From an uncultured Oscillospiraceae bacterium (GTDB lineage: Bacteria; Bacillota; Clostridia; Oscillospirales; Acutalibacteraceae), in NCBI GenBank assembly GCA_900541905.1, contig UQLQ01000030.1, positions 1-18,564 on the forward strand: DNA of 18,564 bases. The letters are read 5' to 3'. Below the pieces are notes generated by a model. It made no database searches, was not told the origin of the DNA, and saw only the letters and a list, made by a program, of their open reading frames with translations. Below, piece after piece: positions 1-4,338 of this stretch; position 1 is the stretch's first letter, and each line of letters starts with the position of its first letter. The translations under genes and the position numbers were made by a program.

Positions 1-281
1 CAGGGGATACGTTAAGCGGAATCGCTTCAAAGTACGGTACTACCTATCAGGAACTAGCTGCTTTAAATGGCATTTCTGACCCAAATGTCATACATGTAGG
101 ACAAGTATTGAAAGTAACAGGCAGTGCGGGCGGTCGCACTTACACAGTGCAGTCCGGTGATAGCTTGTGGCAAATCGCACAGTCACAGCTTGGCAATGGC
201 TCACGATACCAAGAAATCAAAGCGTTAAACGGCTTATCTGATGATACTATCTACCCCGGTCAAGTATTACAGCTGCCATAA
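1..281 (+). CDS. Phage endolysin, C-terminal LysM region (5' partial)
   Basis: The open frame enters at base 3 and ends at TAA 279-281, so only the last 92 codons are in the window. They contain two LysM repeats that bind peptidoglycan glycan strands. The first is cut at its start and begins GDTLSGIASKYG; the second begins YTVQSGDSLWQIAQ. Each repeat ends in the usual LysM closing pattern (HVGQVLKV and YPGQVLQLP). The catalytic domain lies upstream, outside the window. Because an XhlA-like protein and a holin follow directly, the natural reading is a prophage cell-wall hydrolase (amidase, muramidase or similar) that lyses the host. The type of enzyme cannot be told from this fragment. It could instead be a LysM-bearing tail protein, but the position beside the holin favours endolysin. 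Confidence 0.85.
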   Translation, partial: GDTLSGIASKYGTTYQELAALNGISDPNVIHVGQVLKVTGSAGGRTYTVQSGDSLWQIAQSQLGNGSRYQEIKALNGLSDDTIYPGQVLQLP

Positions 282-294
282 AAGAGGTGGGAGT

Positions 295-585
295 ATGGGA
301 GAGACAGATATATCTTTAGGAAAAGCGCTAGACGCTGCGGCATCGGCACATAAACGTGTTGATGCACTAGAGCGCGAAGTGAAAGACTTGCGAACTTTAA
401 CTCTTGCCATTGCAAAGGTTGACTGCAAAGTCGACAATATCAGAGAAGATATGGAAGAAATCAAGCAGGAAGTTCAACAAGTGGTATCTCGCCCTATAAA
501 GTGGTGGGATAAAATCATCGCCGCTGCAATCGGAGCTTGTGCTTCGGGTATCGTGGCGGCGATACTGGCAACAATCTTAAAATAA
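295..585 (+). CDS. XhlA-like phage hemolysin/lysis accessory protein
   Basis: A 96-residue protein. The N-terminal two-thirds is charged and heptad-like (from about residue 15 to 65, rich in E, K, D, V, L and I), so a coiled coil is likely. A single hydrophobic segment near the C-terminus (IIAAAIGACASGIVAAILA) follows a KWWDK boundary. This coiled coil plus C-terminal membrane anchor is the layout of XhlA (PBSX) proteins, which act with the holin at the membrane during lysis. I chose ATG 295 because AGAGGTGG (283-290) lies just upstream; an in-frame ATG at 241 lies inside the lysin gene without a ribosome site and would add 18 unlikely residues. The gene starts 13 nt after the lysin stop and is followed 16 nt later by the holin. 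Confidence 0.8.
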   Translation: MGETDISLGKALDAAASAHKRVDALEREVKDLRTLTLAIAKVDCKVDNIREDMEEIKQEVQQVVSRPIKWWDKIIAAAIGACASGIVAAILATILK

Positions 586-601
586 AAAGGAGTTTTTACA
601 T

Positions 602-925
602 ATGGATTTTTTAGAATACATCAAACCGGAATTACTTATTTTGGTTCCTGTTTTATATGTGATTGGTATGGCTATCAAGAAAACAGCTTTGATTGCTGAT
701 AAGCTTATCCCGCTTGCAGTAGGTGCGGCAGGTATCCTGCTATCTATTATCTATGTACTGGCTACCAGTGACCTAGGTAGTCCGCAAGCTGTAGCTATGG
801 CTATCTTTACAGCATTGACACAAGGCGTACTGGTAAGTGGTGCAAGTGTGTATGCGAACCAAATTTTCAAACAGTTTAAAAGCAACAGCTCAAAAGATGG
901 TGGTACAGATACAGAACAAAAATAG
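602..925 (+). CDS. Phage holin
   Basis: A 107-residue protein with a short N-terminus (FLEYIKPELL) and hydrophobic segments at about residues 12-25, 36-54 and 65-85, then a charged hydrophilic tail (KSNSSKDGGTDTEQK). This resembles the Hol44/holin_5_2 type of small Firmicutes phage holin. Holins accumulate in the membrane and open holes that let the endolysin reach peptidoglycan at a set time. The start ATG 602 follows AAAAGGAG at about 586-593. Its place directly after the XhlA-like gene and before a strong terminator marks the end of the lysis cassette. The family assignment rests on hydropathy pattern and context more than on a diagnostic motif. Confidence 0.8.
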   Translation: MDFLEYIKPELLILVPVLYVIGMAIKKTALIADKLIPLAVGAAGILLSIIYVLATSDLGSPQAVAMAIFTALTQGVLVSGASVYANQIFKQFKSNSSKDGGTDTEQK

Positions 926-933
926 ATAAAAAG

Positions 934-970
934 AAGTCCTCTCTTGCTTAGCGCAAGGGAGGGCTTTTTT
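934..970 (+). terminator. Intrinsic terminator of the lysis cassette
   Basis: A 13-bp stem (935-947 with 953-965, including two G-U pairs) with a 5-nt loop is followed by a run of T. It ends transcription of the lysin-XhlA-holin operon and separates it from the accessory genes. Confidence 0.9.
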
Positions 971-992
971 ATTTTTACATTAAAAATATCTT

Positions 993-1094
993 TTGTTCAA
1001 ACTGTTCGCTATACTTATGATAAAATAATTAATAGATAAAAGATGATTTACTTTTAATTTGACTGTTTCTTTTTGCGAACATTTCTGTTATAAT
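993..1094 (+). promoter_or_regulatory. Candidate promoters of the ART/SecB-like operon
   Basis: Two possible sigma-A promoters precede the operon. One is TTGTTC (993-998), 17 nt, TATGAT (1016-1021). The other is an extended -10 element, TGTTATAAT (1086-1094), whose -35 (TTTCTT at 1066-1071) is poor; the better TTGACT at 1059 is too far away at 24 nt. The leader from the second promoter to the start codon is about 70 nt. No clear operator palindrome is visible. Confidence 0.5.
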
Positions 1095-1169
1095 AGACCC
1101 ACATTTAGGAATTTATTTCTAATTTTATAGATGTTTATGTATACCTATTGAAATGGTGGGCATATTATA

Positions 1170-1766
1170 GTGAATGAATTAATAACTTATACAGGTTATC
1201 ACGCAACCTCAAGTGAATTTGTAAACTCAATAAAAAAATATGGATTTAAATTTAAATATAACAAGAATCATTGGCTTGGAAATGGTGTATATTTTTTCTT
1301 AGATCCATATTTAGCTGAGTGGTGGGGAGGAAATCCAACTAAAAATTTTGGTTCTGATTTGCCTAATGATAAAATATTACAAGTAAAAATAACAGCTTTA
1401 GAGGATGATGTTTGCGATTTAAGGACATTAAAGGATTACTTATTTTGCAATGAAACGTATAAGATGTTTTGTAGTGAGCTAGAAGATGCAGGTGAGCCTA
1501 TCCTTCAATCTGAAATTACAAAAACACACTTAAGATGTATGTATTTTGACTGGTTAGTAGAAAATTTTAAGATTAAGGTTTGTATTGCGAGTTTTTTTAA
1601 AGTCAATCCGGAATATTTAGAAATAGGGCAAATGCAACAGCAATCATTAAATAAAAGCATAGGTATACCTTTTTATGAAGTGCAACTATGCGTTTTTGAT
1701 AAAGATATAATACATAATGTAATTACATACGATAAAAAGGAGGGTGAAAGCTATGCGTCAGTTTAG
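1170..1766 (+). CDS. PARP-like ADP-ribosyltransferase, candidate CmdT-type toxin
   Basis: A 198-residue cytosolic protein with the marks of an H-Y-E type ADP-ribosyltransferase that uses NAD+. The N-terminal GYHATS holds His11. The motif WLGNGVYFF holds Tyr41, as in the G-x-G-[VI]-Y-F strand of PARPs. The C-terminal PFYEVQLCVFD offers Glu170 (or Gln172) as the third catalytic position. Start: GTG 1170, preceded by a modest GGTGGG (1155-1160). It overlaps the next gene by 14 nt, and a SecB-like gene completes the operon. Known systems of the same order (CmdTAC) encode an mRNA ADP-ribosyltransferase toxin held in check by an antitoxin and a SecB-like chaperone, and freed on phage infection. ART fold: seen by motif, fairly sure. 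Target and toxin role: inferred from context. Confidence 0.72.
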   Translation: MNELITYTGYHATSSEFVNSIKKYGFKFKYNKNHWLGNGVYFFLDPYLAEWWGGNPTKNFGSDLPNDKILQVKITALEDDVCDLRTLKDYLFCNETYKMFCSELEDAGEPILQSEITKTHLRCMYFDWLVENFKIKVCIASFFKVNPEYLEIGQMQQQSLNKSIGIPFYEVQLCVFDKDIIHNVITYDKKEGESYASV

Positions 1767-2106
1767 ACCAGAAGGACCTAAGAAAACAATCGAAGAAATC
1801 TGTGCAAAATACGGTTTGTTTTTTAACCCAGATAAGAAGTTTACCCATTTGACAATTACTGATGGAGACACTAAAATTCAGATTCATCCTAAAGATTTAA
1901 ACCCATTTAGTAGTGCCGAATTATATCATAGTTGTAGGTACAAAGAGACGTATACTTTTGAGTACACATATAATACTACTCTAATCAAACCTACAAAAGT
2001 ACCTGTAAAATTTAATAGATATAATATGGATAAAACTAGAAAGTTTAATTATACATCATATATGACTAGTGAATACATATTATTAAATGAGAACATTCCT
2101 GCTTGA
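1753..2106 (+). CDS. Small protein between ART and SecB-like genes, candidate antitoxin
   Basis: A 117-residue protein that I do not recognise from sequence. It starts with a basic stretch (MRQFRPEGPKKT), has a short helix (IEEICAKYGLFF), then appears largely beta (alternating hydrophobic and polar residues, many Tyr and Thr) and ends with a hydrophobic/aromatic tail (YMTSEYILLNENIPA). ATG 1753 is chosen because AAAAGGAGG (1735-1743) is 9 nt away; GTG at 1744 lies directly against that site. The ATG lies inside the end of the ART gene (14-nt overlap), so translation is probably coupled. In toxin-antitoxin-chaperone loci the middle gene is the antitoxin, often unstable and dependent on the chaperone through a C-terminal hydrophobic segment. 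That role is inferred only from position and size. Confidence 0.55.
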   Translation: MRQFRPEGPKKTIEEICAKYGLFFNPDKKFTHLTITDGDTKIQIHPKDLNPFSSAELYHSCRYKETYTFEYTYNTTLIKPTKVPVKFNRYNMDKTRKFNYTSYMTSEYILLNENIPA

Positions 2107-2121
2107 TAAGGAGCTTTTCGT

Positions 2122-2532
2122 ATGCAAAAAAGTAATTTTCAATTTAAAACACCACTTTTAACAAACGTGGAATTTATTCTTAGTGATGACTATAACAGTA
2201 CAGAGACATCCATCAATCTAAAAAGTGAATTTTCAGCCCAAGTGTATAAAGATTTAGAGGAAAAAACGGCTTATGAACGCTTGGATGTAATATTAGGAGA
2301 TACTACATCCGGACAGCCTTTTTATTTAAAGGTTACTATGGAAGCTGAATTTACTTGGGAACATGATATTGCGGAAGATGATTTAAATAAACTATTATCT
2401 CAAAATGCGCCGAGTGTTTTATTGTCATATGCTAGACCTATCGTTGCTAATCTAACAAGTTCTTCTCCATATCCTACGTATAACATACCATTTATGAATT
2501 TTACCAAAGAGCAAATAAATTTTGAAGAATAA
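2122..2532 (+). CDS. SecB-like chaperone, candidate CmdC
   Basis: A 136-residue acidic protein with a SecB-type C-terminal half. The stretch from about residue 96 to 127 contains APSVLLSYARPIVANLTS followed by a PYPTYNIPFMNF end, which lines up with the conserved SecB region (L-F-P-Y-A-R-E, then S-x-x-x-F-P-x-x-x-L-x-P-x-N-F). The central part (residues 55-80) has the alternating pattern of SecB beta strands. SecB is a tetrameric export chaperone of proteobacteria and is not normally a housekeeping gene in Firmicutes, so a solitary SecB-like gene here points to a toxin-antitoxin-chaperone system rather than protein export. It follows the middle gene by 15 nt with a GATAAGGAGC ribosome site, and a terminator closes the operon directly after it. 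Confidence 0.75.
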   Translation: MQKSNFQFKTPLLTNVEFILSDDYNSTETSINLKSEFSAQVYKDLEEKTAYERLDVILGDTTSGQPFYLKVTMEAEFTWEHDIAEDDLNKLLSQNAPSVLLSYARPIVANLTSSSPYPTYNIPFMNFTKEQINFEE

Positions 2533-2540
2533 AAAATAAA

Positions 2541-2575
2541 GGGTAGCGGTTTAATAGCCGTTACCCTCTTTTTTT
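2541..2575 (+). terminator. Intrinsic terminator after the SecB-like gene
   Basis: A 10-bp stem (GGGTAGCGGT with GCCGTTACCC, two G-U pairs) around the loop TTAATA is followed by a T tract. It starts 8 nt after the stop codon. Confidence 0.9.
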
Positions 2576-2606
2576 ATGTCGTTTTCAAAAAATATTTATA
2601 AAAAAG

Positions 2607-2644
2607 TATTGACAGTAACCAATATTGGTGATATAATATAAATA
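2607..2644 (+). repeat. 38-bp promoter repeat, copy 1
   Basis: This segment matches 3099-3136 at 37 of 38 positions (G against A at 2615). It holds the whole promoter and operator of the downstream XRE module. The copies are in direct orientation about 490 bp apart. Confidence 0.95.
2609..2637 (+). promoter_or_regulatory. Consensus promoter with palindromic operator for the XRE module
   Basis: A perfect sigma-A promoter: TTGACA (2609-2614), 17-nt spacer, TATAAT (2632-2637). The spacer carries the perfect 12-bp palindrome ACCAATATTGGT (2618-2629). A repressor bound there would block RNA polymerase. The XRE protein encoded 220 nt downstream is the obvious candidate; that link is inferred. Confidence 0.9.
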
Positions 2645-2684
2645 CAGTAAAGATAAGAAATAAAAAACAAAGGAGATATAAAAA

Positions 2685-2861
2685 ATGACAGTACAAGAAA
2701 TTGCAAGAGAAATCAGAAACAGTGAGACATGGGATGACGAGCTTCTAAAACAACTTTGTGAAGAAGCTGGTATGCTGGAAGAGTACGAAGCAGCAGACGG
2801 TGAAACTTTTGAAAGTGTTGTTTTTAAGGCTGCCGAAAAACTTGGAGTTGAAATTCAATGA
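2685..2861 (+). CDS. Small acidic protein of 58 aa, partner of XRE regulator
   Basis: A 58-residue, strongly acidic, probably helical protein (MTVQEIAREIRNSETWDDEL at the start, KLGVEIQ at the end). AAAGGAGAT (2669-2676 region) lies 9 nt before ATG 2685. Its TGA stop overlaps the ATG of the XRE gene (ATGA), so the two are translationally coupled. I do not recognise the family. It is the first gene after a consensus promoter, so it should be well expressed when the operator is free. It may be the partner of the XRE protein in a small regulatory or toxin-antitoxin pair, but nothing in the sequence shows toxicity. Confidence 0.75.
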   Translation: MTVQEIAREIRNSETWDDELLKQLCEEAGMLEEYEAADGETFESVVFKAAEKLGVEIQ

Positions 2862-3049
2862 CATTAACCGAAGCAAGAGAAAAAAAGGGGTTATCTCAAA
2901 GGCAGCTGGCTAAAATGGTCGATATGCACTTCATGCAAATTAATAAAATAGAAACAGGGAAAATAAAAATAGAAAACATATCTGCGAAAAACTTCATTGC
3001 TCTATCAGAAGCACTTGAAGTTGACCCGAAAGAACTGCTAAAAGAATAA
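2858..3049 (+). CDS. XRE/Cro-family helix-turn-helix regulator
   Basis: A 63-residue protein that is almost entirely one HTH_XRE domain: TLTEAREKKGLSQRQLAKMV (helices 1-2), then the recognition helix region MHFMQINKIETGK, then a pair of helices ending LSEALEVDPKELLKE. There is no extra domain, as in Cro-type repressors and antitoxins. It starts at the ATGA overlap with the 58-aa gene. The 12-bp palindrome in the promoter of its own operon and in the next one fits a dimeric XRE site, so it likely represses both. That pairing is inferred from position and from the repeated operator. Confidence 0.85.
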   Translation: MTLTEAREKKGLSQRQLAKMVDMHFMQINKIETGKIKIENISAKNFIALSEALEVDPKELLKE

Positions 3050-3055
3050 GAAAAT

Positions 3056-3081
3056 CCGTTGCTAAAACGCAGCGGTTTTTT
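3056..3081 (+). terminator. Intrinsic terminator after the XRE gene
   Basis: A short 7-bp stem (CCGTTGC 3056-3062 with GCAGCGG 3069-3075, one G-U pair) with a 6-nt loop is followed by six T. The repeated promoter lies just downstream. Confidence 0.8.
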
Positions 3082-3098
3082 ATTTATTTTCAAAAAAA

Positions 3099-3136
3099 TA
3101 TTGACAATAACCAATATTGGTGATATAATATAAATA
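3099..3136 (+). repeat. 38-bp promoter repeat, copy 2
   Basis: Second direct copy of the segment at 2607-2644, with one difference. It serves the DUF4160/DUF2442 genes. The upstream sequence TTTTCAAAAAA is also shared between the two copies, so the duplication may be slightly longer. Confidence 0.95.
3101..3129 (+). promoter_or_regulatory. Consensus promoter with the same operator for DUF4160/DUF2442
   Basis: TTGACA (3101-3106), 17 nt, TATAAT (3124-3129), with the palindrome ACCAATATTGGT at 3110-3121 between the two hexamers. This is the same layout as the promoter at 2609, so both operons should respond to the same DNA-binding protein. Confidence 0.9.
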
Positions 3137-3154
3137 TAGAAAGGGGTTGACGAA

Positions 3155-3415
3155 ATGCCAACAATTTGTATGTTTAGAGGAATTAAAATTTATATCAATT
3201 GGAGAGACCACCAACCACCACATTTTCACGCTACATACGGAGGTCAAGAAGTAATCGTTTCTATCCGAGATTTAGAAGTTCTCGAAGGAAGTATACCGAG
3301 TAAACAATTAAAAATGCTTTTGGGTTGGGCGGCACTTCGACAAGATGAGCTACTAGAAAACTGGGAGCTGGCAGAAAGAAAACAAGAATTATTCAACATT
3401 GAACCGCTAAAATGA
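3155..3415 (+). CDS. DUF4160 domain protein
   Basis: An 86-residue protein with the DUF4160 signature: an N-terminal strand pair (ICMFRGIKIYINWRDH), then the conserved PPHFHATYGGQEV motif with its two histidines, a strand, and a C-terminal helical part (LKMLLGWAALRQDELLENWE). The family's activity is not established. It is often encoded next to DUF2442 proteins, as here, and such pairs have been proposed as toxin-antitoxin-like modules. AAAGGGG lies about 9 nt before ATG 3155. The stop codon sits in the loop of a hairpin (3402-3424) that may limit read-through to the next gene. Confidence 0.85.
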   Translation: MPTICMFRGIKIYINWRDHQPPHFHATYGGQEVIVSIRDLEVLEGSIPSKQLKMLLGWAALRQDELLENWELAERKQELFNIEPLK

Positions 3416-3428
3416 TTAGCGGTTTTCC
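3402..3428 (+). terminator. Hairpin over the DUF4160 stop codon, possible attenuator
   Basis: AACCGCTA (3402-3409) pairs perfectly with TAGCGGTT (3417-3424) around a 7-nt loop that contains the TGA stop (3413-3415). Only a short run of T follows (TTTTCC), so it may be a weak terminator. A ribosome reaching the stop would melt it, which would couple DUF2442 expression to DUF4160 translation. Confidence 0.5.
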
Positions 3429-3445
3429 GCATTGGAGGAGATGAC

Positions 3446-3796
3446 ATGAGTAAAACAGTAGAATTTTATTTGAGTAAAGGATTTGACCGAAAAAGCGCGG
3501 AATATTTTGCAAATGGAAGAAAAAAACTTGTTGGTGTTCAACCGAATGACGATTTTACATTAACGTTGACTTTTGATAACGGAGAAGTGCGCCTATATGA
3601 TGTAAAACCCCTATTACAAAAAGATACGGTTTTTGAACCTTTTTTGAATCTTAATGATTTTAAGCGTGTGTATATAGATGATTGTGGTTGTGTGGCGTGG
3701 GATAAAGACCCTAGTGTAGACAGTGATGTGGTGTGGAGTAATAAAGTCGATTTGTGTTCTGACGGCTGTTACTTAGATAGTGTGCCAGTAAAGTAG
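3446..3796 (+). CDS. DUF2442 domain protein
   Basis: A 116-residue protein. An N-terminal extension (VEFYLSKGFDRKSAEYFANG, helical) precedes the DUF2442 core: VGVQPNDDFTLTLTFDNGEVRLYDVKPLL, then FKRVYIDDCGCVAWD. The core is a small beta-rich fold whose F-D-N-G-E and Y-D-V motifs are typical. The role is unknown; with DUF4160 it forms a recurring gene pair of suspected toxin-antitoxin or DNA-related function. GGAGGAGATGAC supplies a strong ribosome site before ATG 3446, 30 nt after the DUF4160 stop. It is the last gene before the prophage attachment site. Confidence 0.85.
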   Translation: MSKTVEFYLSKGFDRKSAEYFANGRKKLVGVQPNDDFTLTLTFDNGEVRLYDVKPLLQKDTVFEPFLNLNDFKRVYIDDCGCVAWDKDPSVDSDVVWSNKVDLCSDGCYLDSVPVK

Positions 3797-3877
3797 AGAA
3801 TTCTTTATCCATGCAACACAAAATGCAACATAGAATATGAAAGAGCACGTATTTATGCCGTTTTTAAGCGATATCTT

Positions 3878-3905
3878 ACGGGTTCAAGTCCTGTCACCCG
3901 TACCA
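3878..3905 (+). other. tRNA 3'-end fragment, prophage attachment site (attR)
   Basis: These 28 nt are the last part of a tRNA: T-stem ACGGG (3878-3882), T-loop TTCAAGT, T-stem CCTGT, acceptor strand CACCCGT (3895-3901), discriminator A and CCA. No matching acceptor ACGGGTG or D and anticodon arms occur upstream, so it is not a complete tRNA. Phages that integrate into tRNA genes leave such a 3' copy at one end. With lysis and cargo genes to the left and a chromosomal terminator to the right, this is best read as attR. The core could extend somewhat upstream. The tRNA identity cannot be set, because the anticodon is not here. Confidence 0.82.
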
Positions 3906-3914
3906 ACAATGTAG

Positions 3915-3959
3915 AAGCCTGTCGAAAAAGTAGTCATTGCTTTTTCGACAGGCTTTTGT
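3915..3959 (+). terminator. Strong terminator of the original tRNA gene
   Basis: A perfect 16-bp stem (AAGCCTGTCGAAAAAG with its complement at 3940-3955) with a 9-nt loop and a T-rich tail stands 9 nt after the tRNA CCA. It presumably ended the chromosomal tRNA transcript before phage integration and now caps the prophage. Confidence 0.9.
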
Positions 3960-4338
3960 TGTATCAGGTGTAATGTATGTTTGGTGCTATTCTGTATTTT
4001 ATTATTGTGATAGAATGAAATATAAAAATGAATATCAAAACACATAATCCATAAGATAAAATTTGTGACATAAGAAAATACATACTATAAATGAAATCAG
4101 CTTTTTAAAGTTATTACAAAAGAGAGTCCATAATAGACAGGAGATTATTTTTATAGTATAAATATTATAAAATTTATACTTTAATAAGTAATATTATAAT
4201 AACATATTTACAAAAAAGCGAAAAAGAATTATAATATCATGTATATCAAATTAGATAAAAATAATATAGGAAACACAATATTTTTAGAAGAGTTATAGGG
4301 AACTCTTAGACTTGGGGCAGAATAATAGGGGGAATTAT
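3960..4338. other. Gene-free, very AT-rich spacer upstream of the surface protease
   Basis: No convincing gene lies here. Two structures are visible. A perfect 9-bp inverted repeat, AGTATAAAT (4155-4163) and ATTTATACT (4172-4180), has an 8-nt spacer. A small hairpin, AAGAGTT (4288-4294) and AACTCTT (4301-4307), lies in the probable leader about 30 nt before the protease start. Several TATAAT-like strings occur, but base composition makes them uninformative, so no promoter is assigned. Confidence 0.5.

Noticed and set aside
241..294. Longer start for the XhlA-like gene
   Set aside because: It lies inside the lysin gene, lacks a ribosome site and would add 18 residues unlike the family; ATG 295 has AGAGGTGG before it.
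3830..3905. Complete tRNA gene
   Set aside because: The T-arm and acceptor strand are present, but no ACGGGTG acceptor partner, D-arm or anticodon arm can be found at the right distance, so only a fragment is claimed.
4312..4338. TTG start for the surface protease
   Set aside because: It would place nine polar residues before the signal peptide and has no ribosome site; ATG 4339 follows AGGGGGAA.
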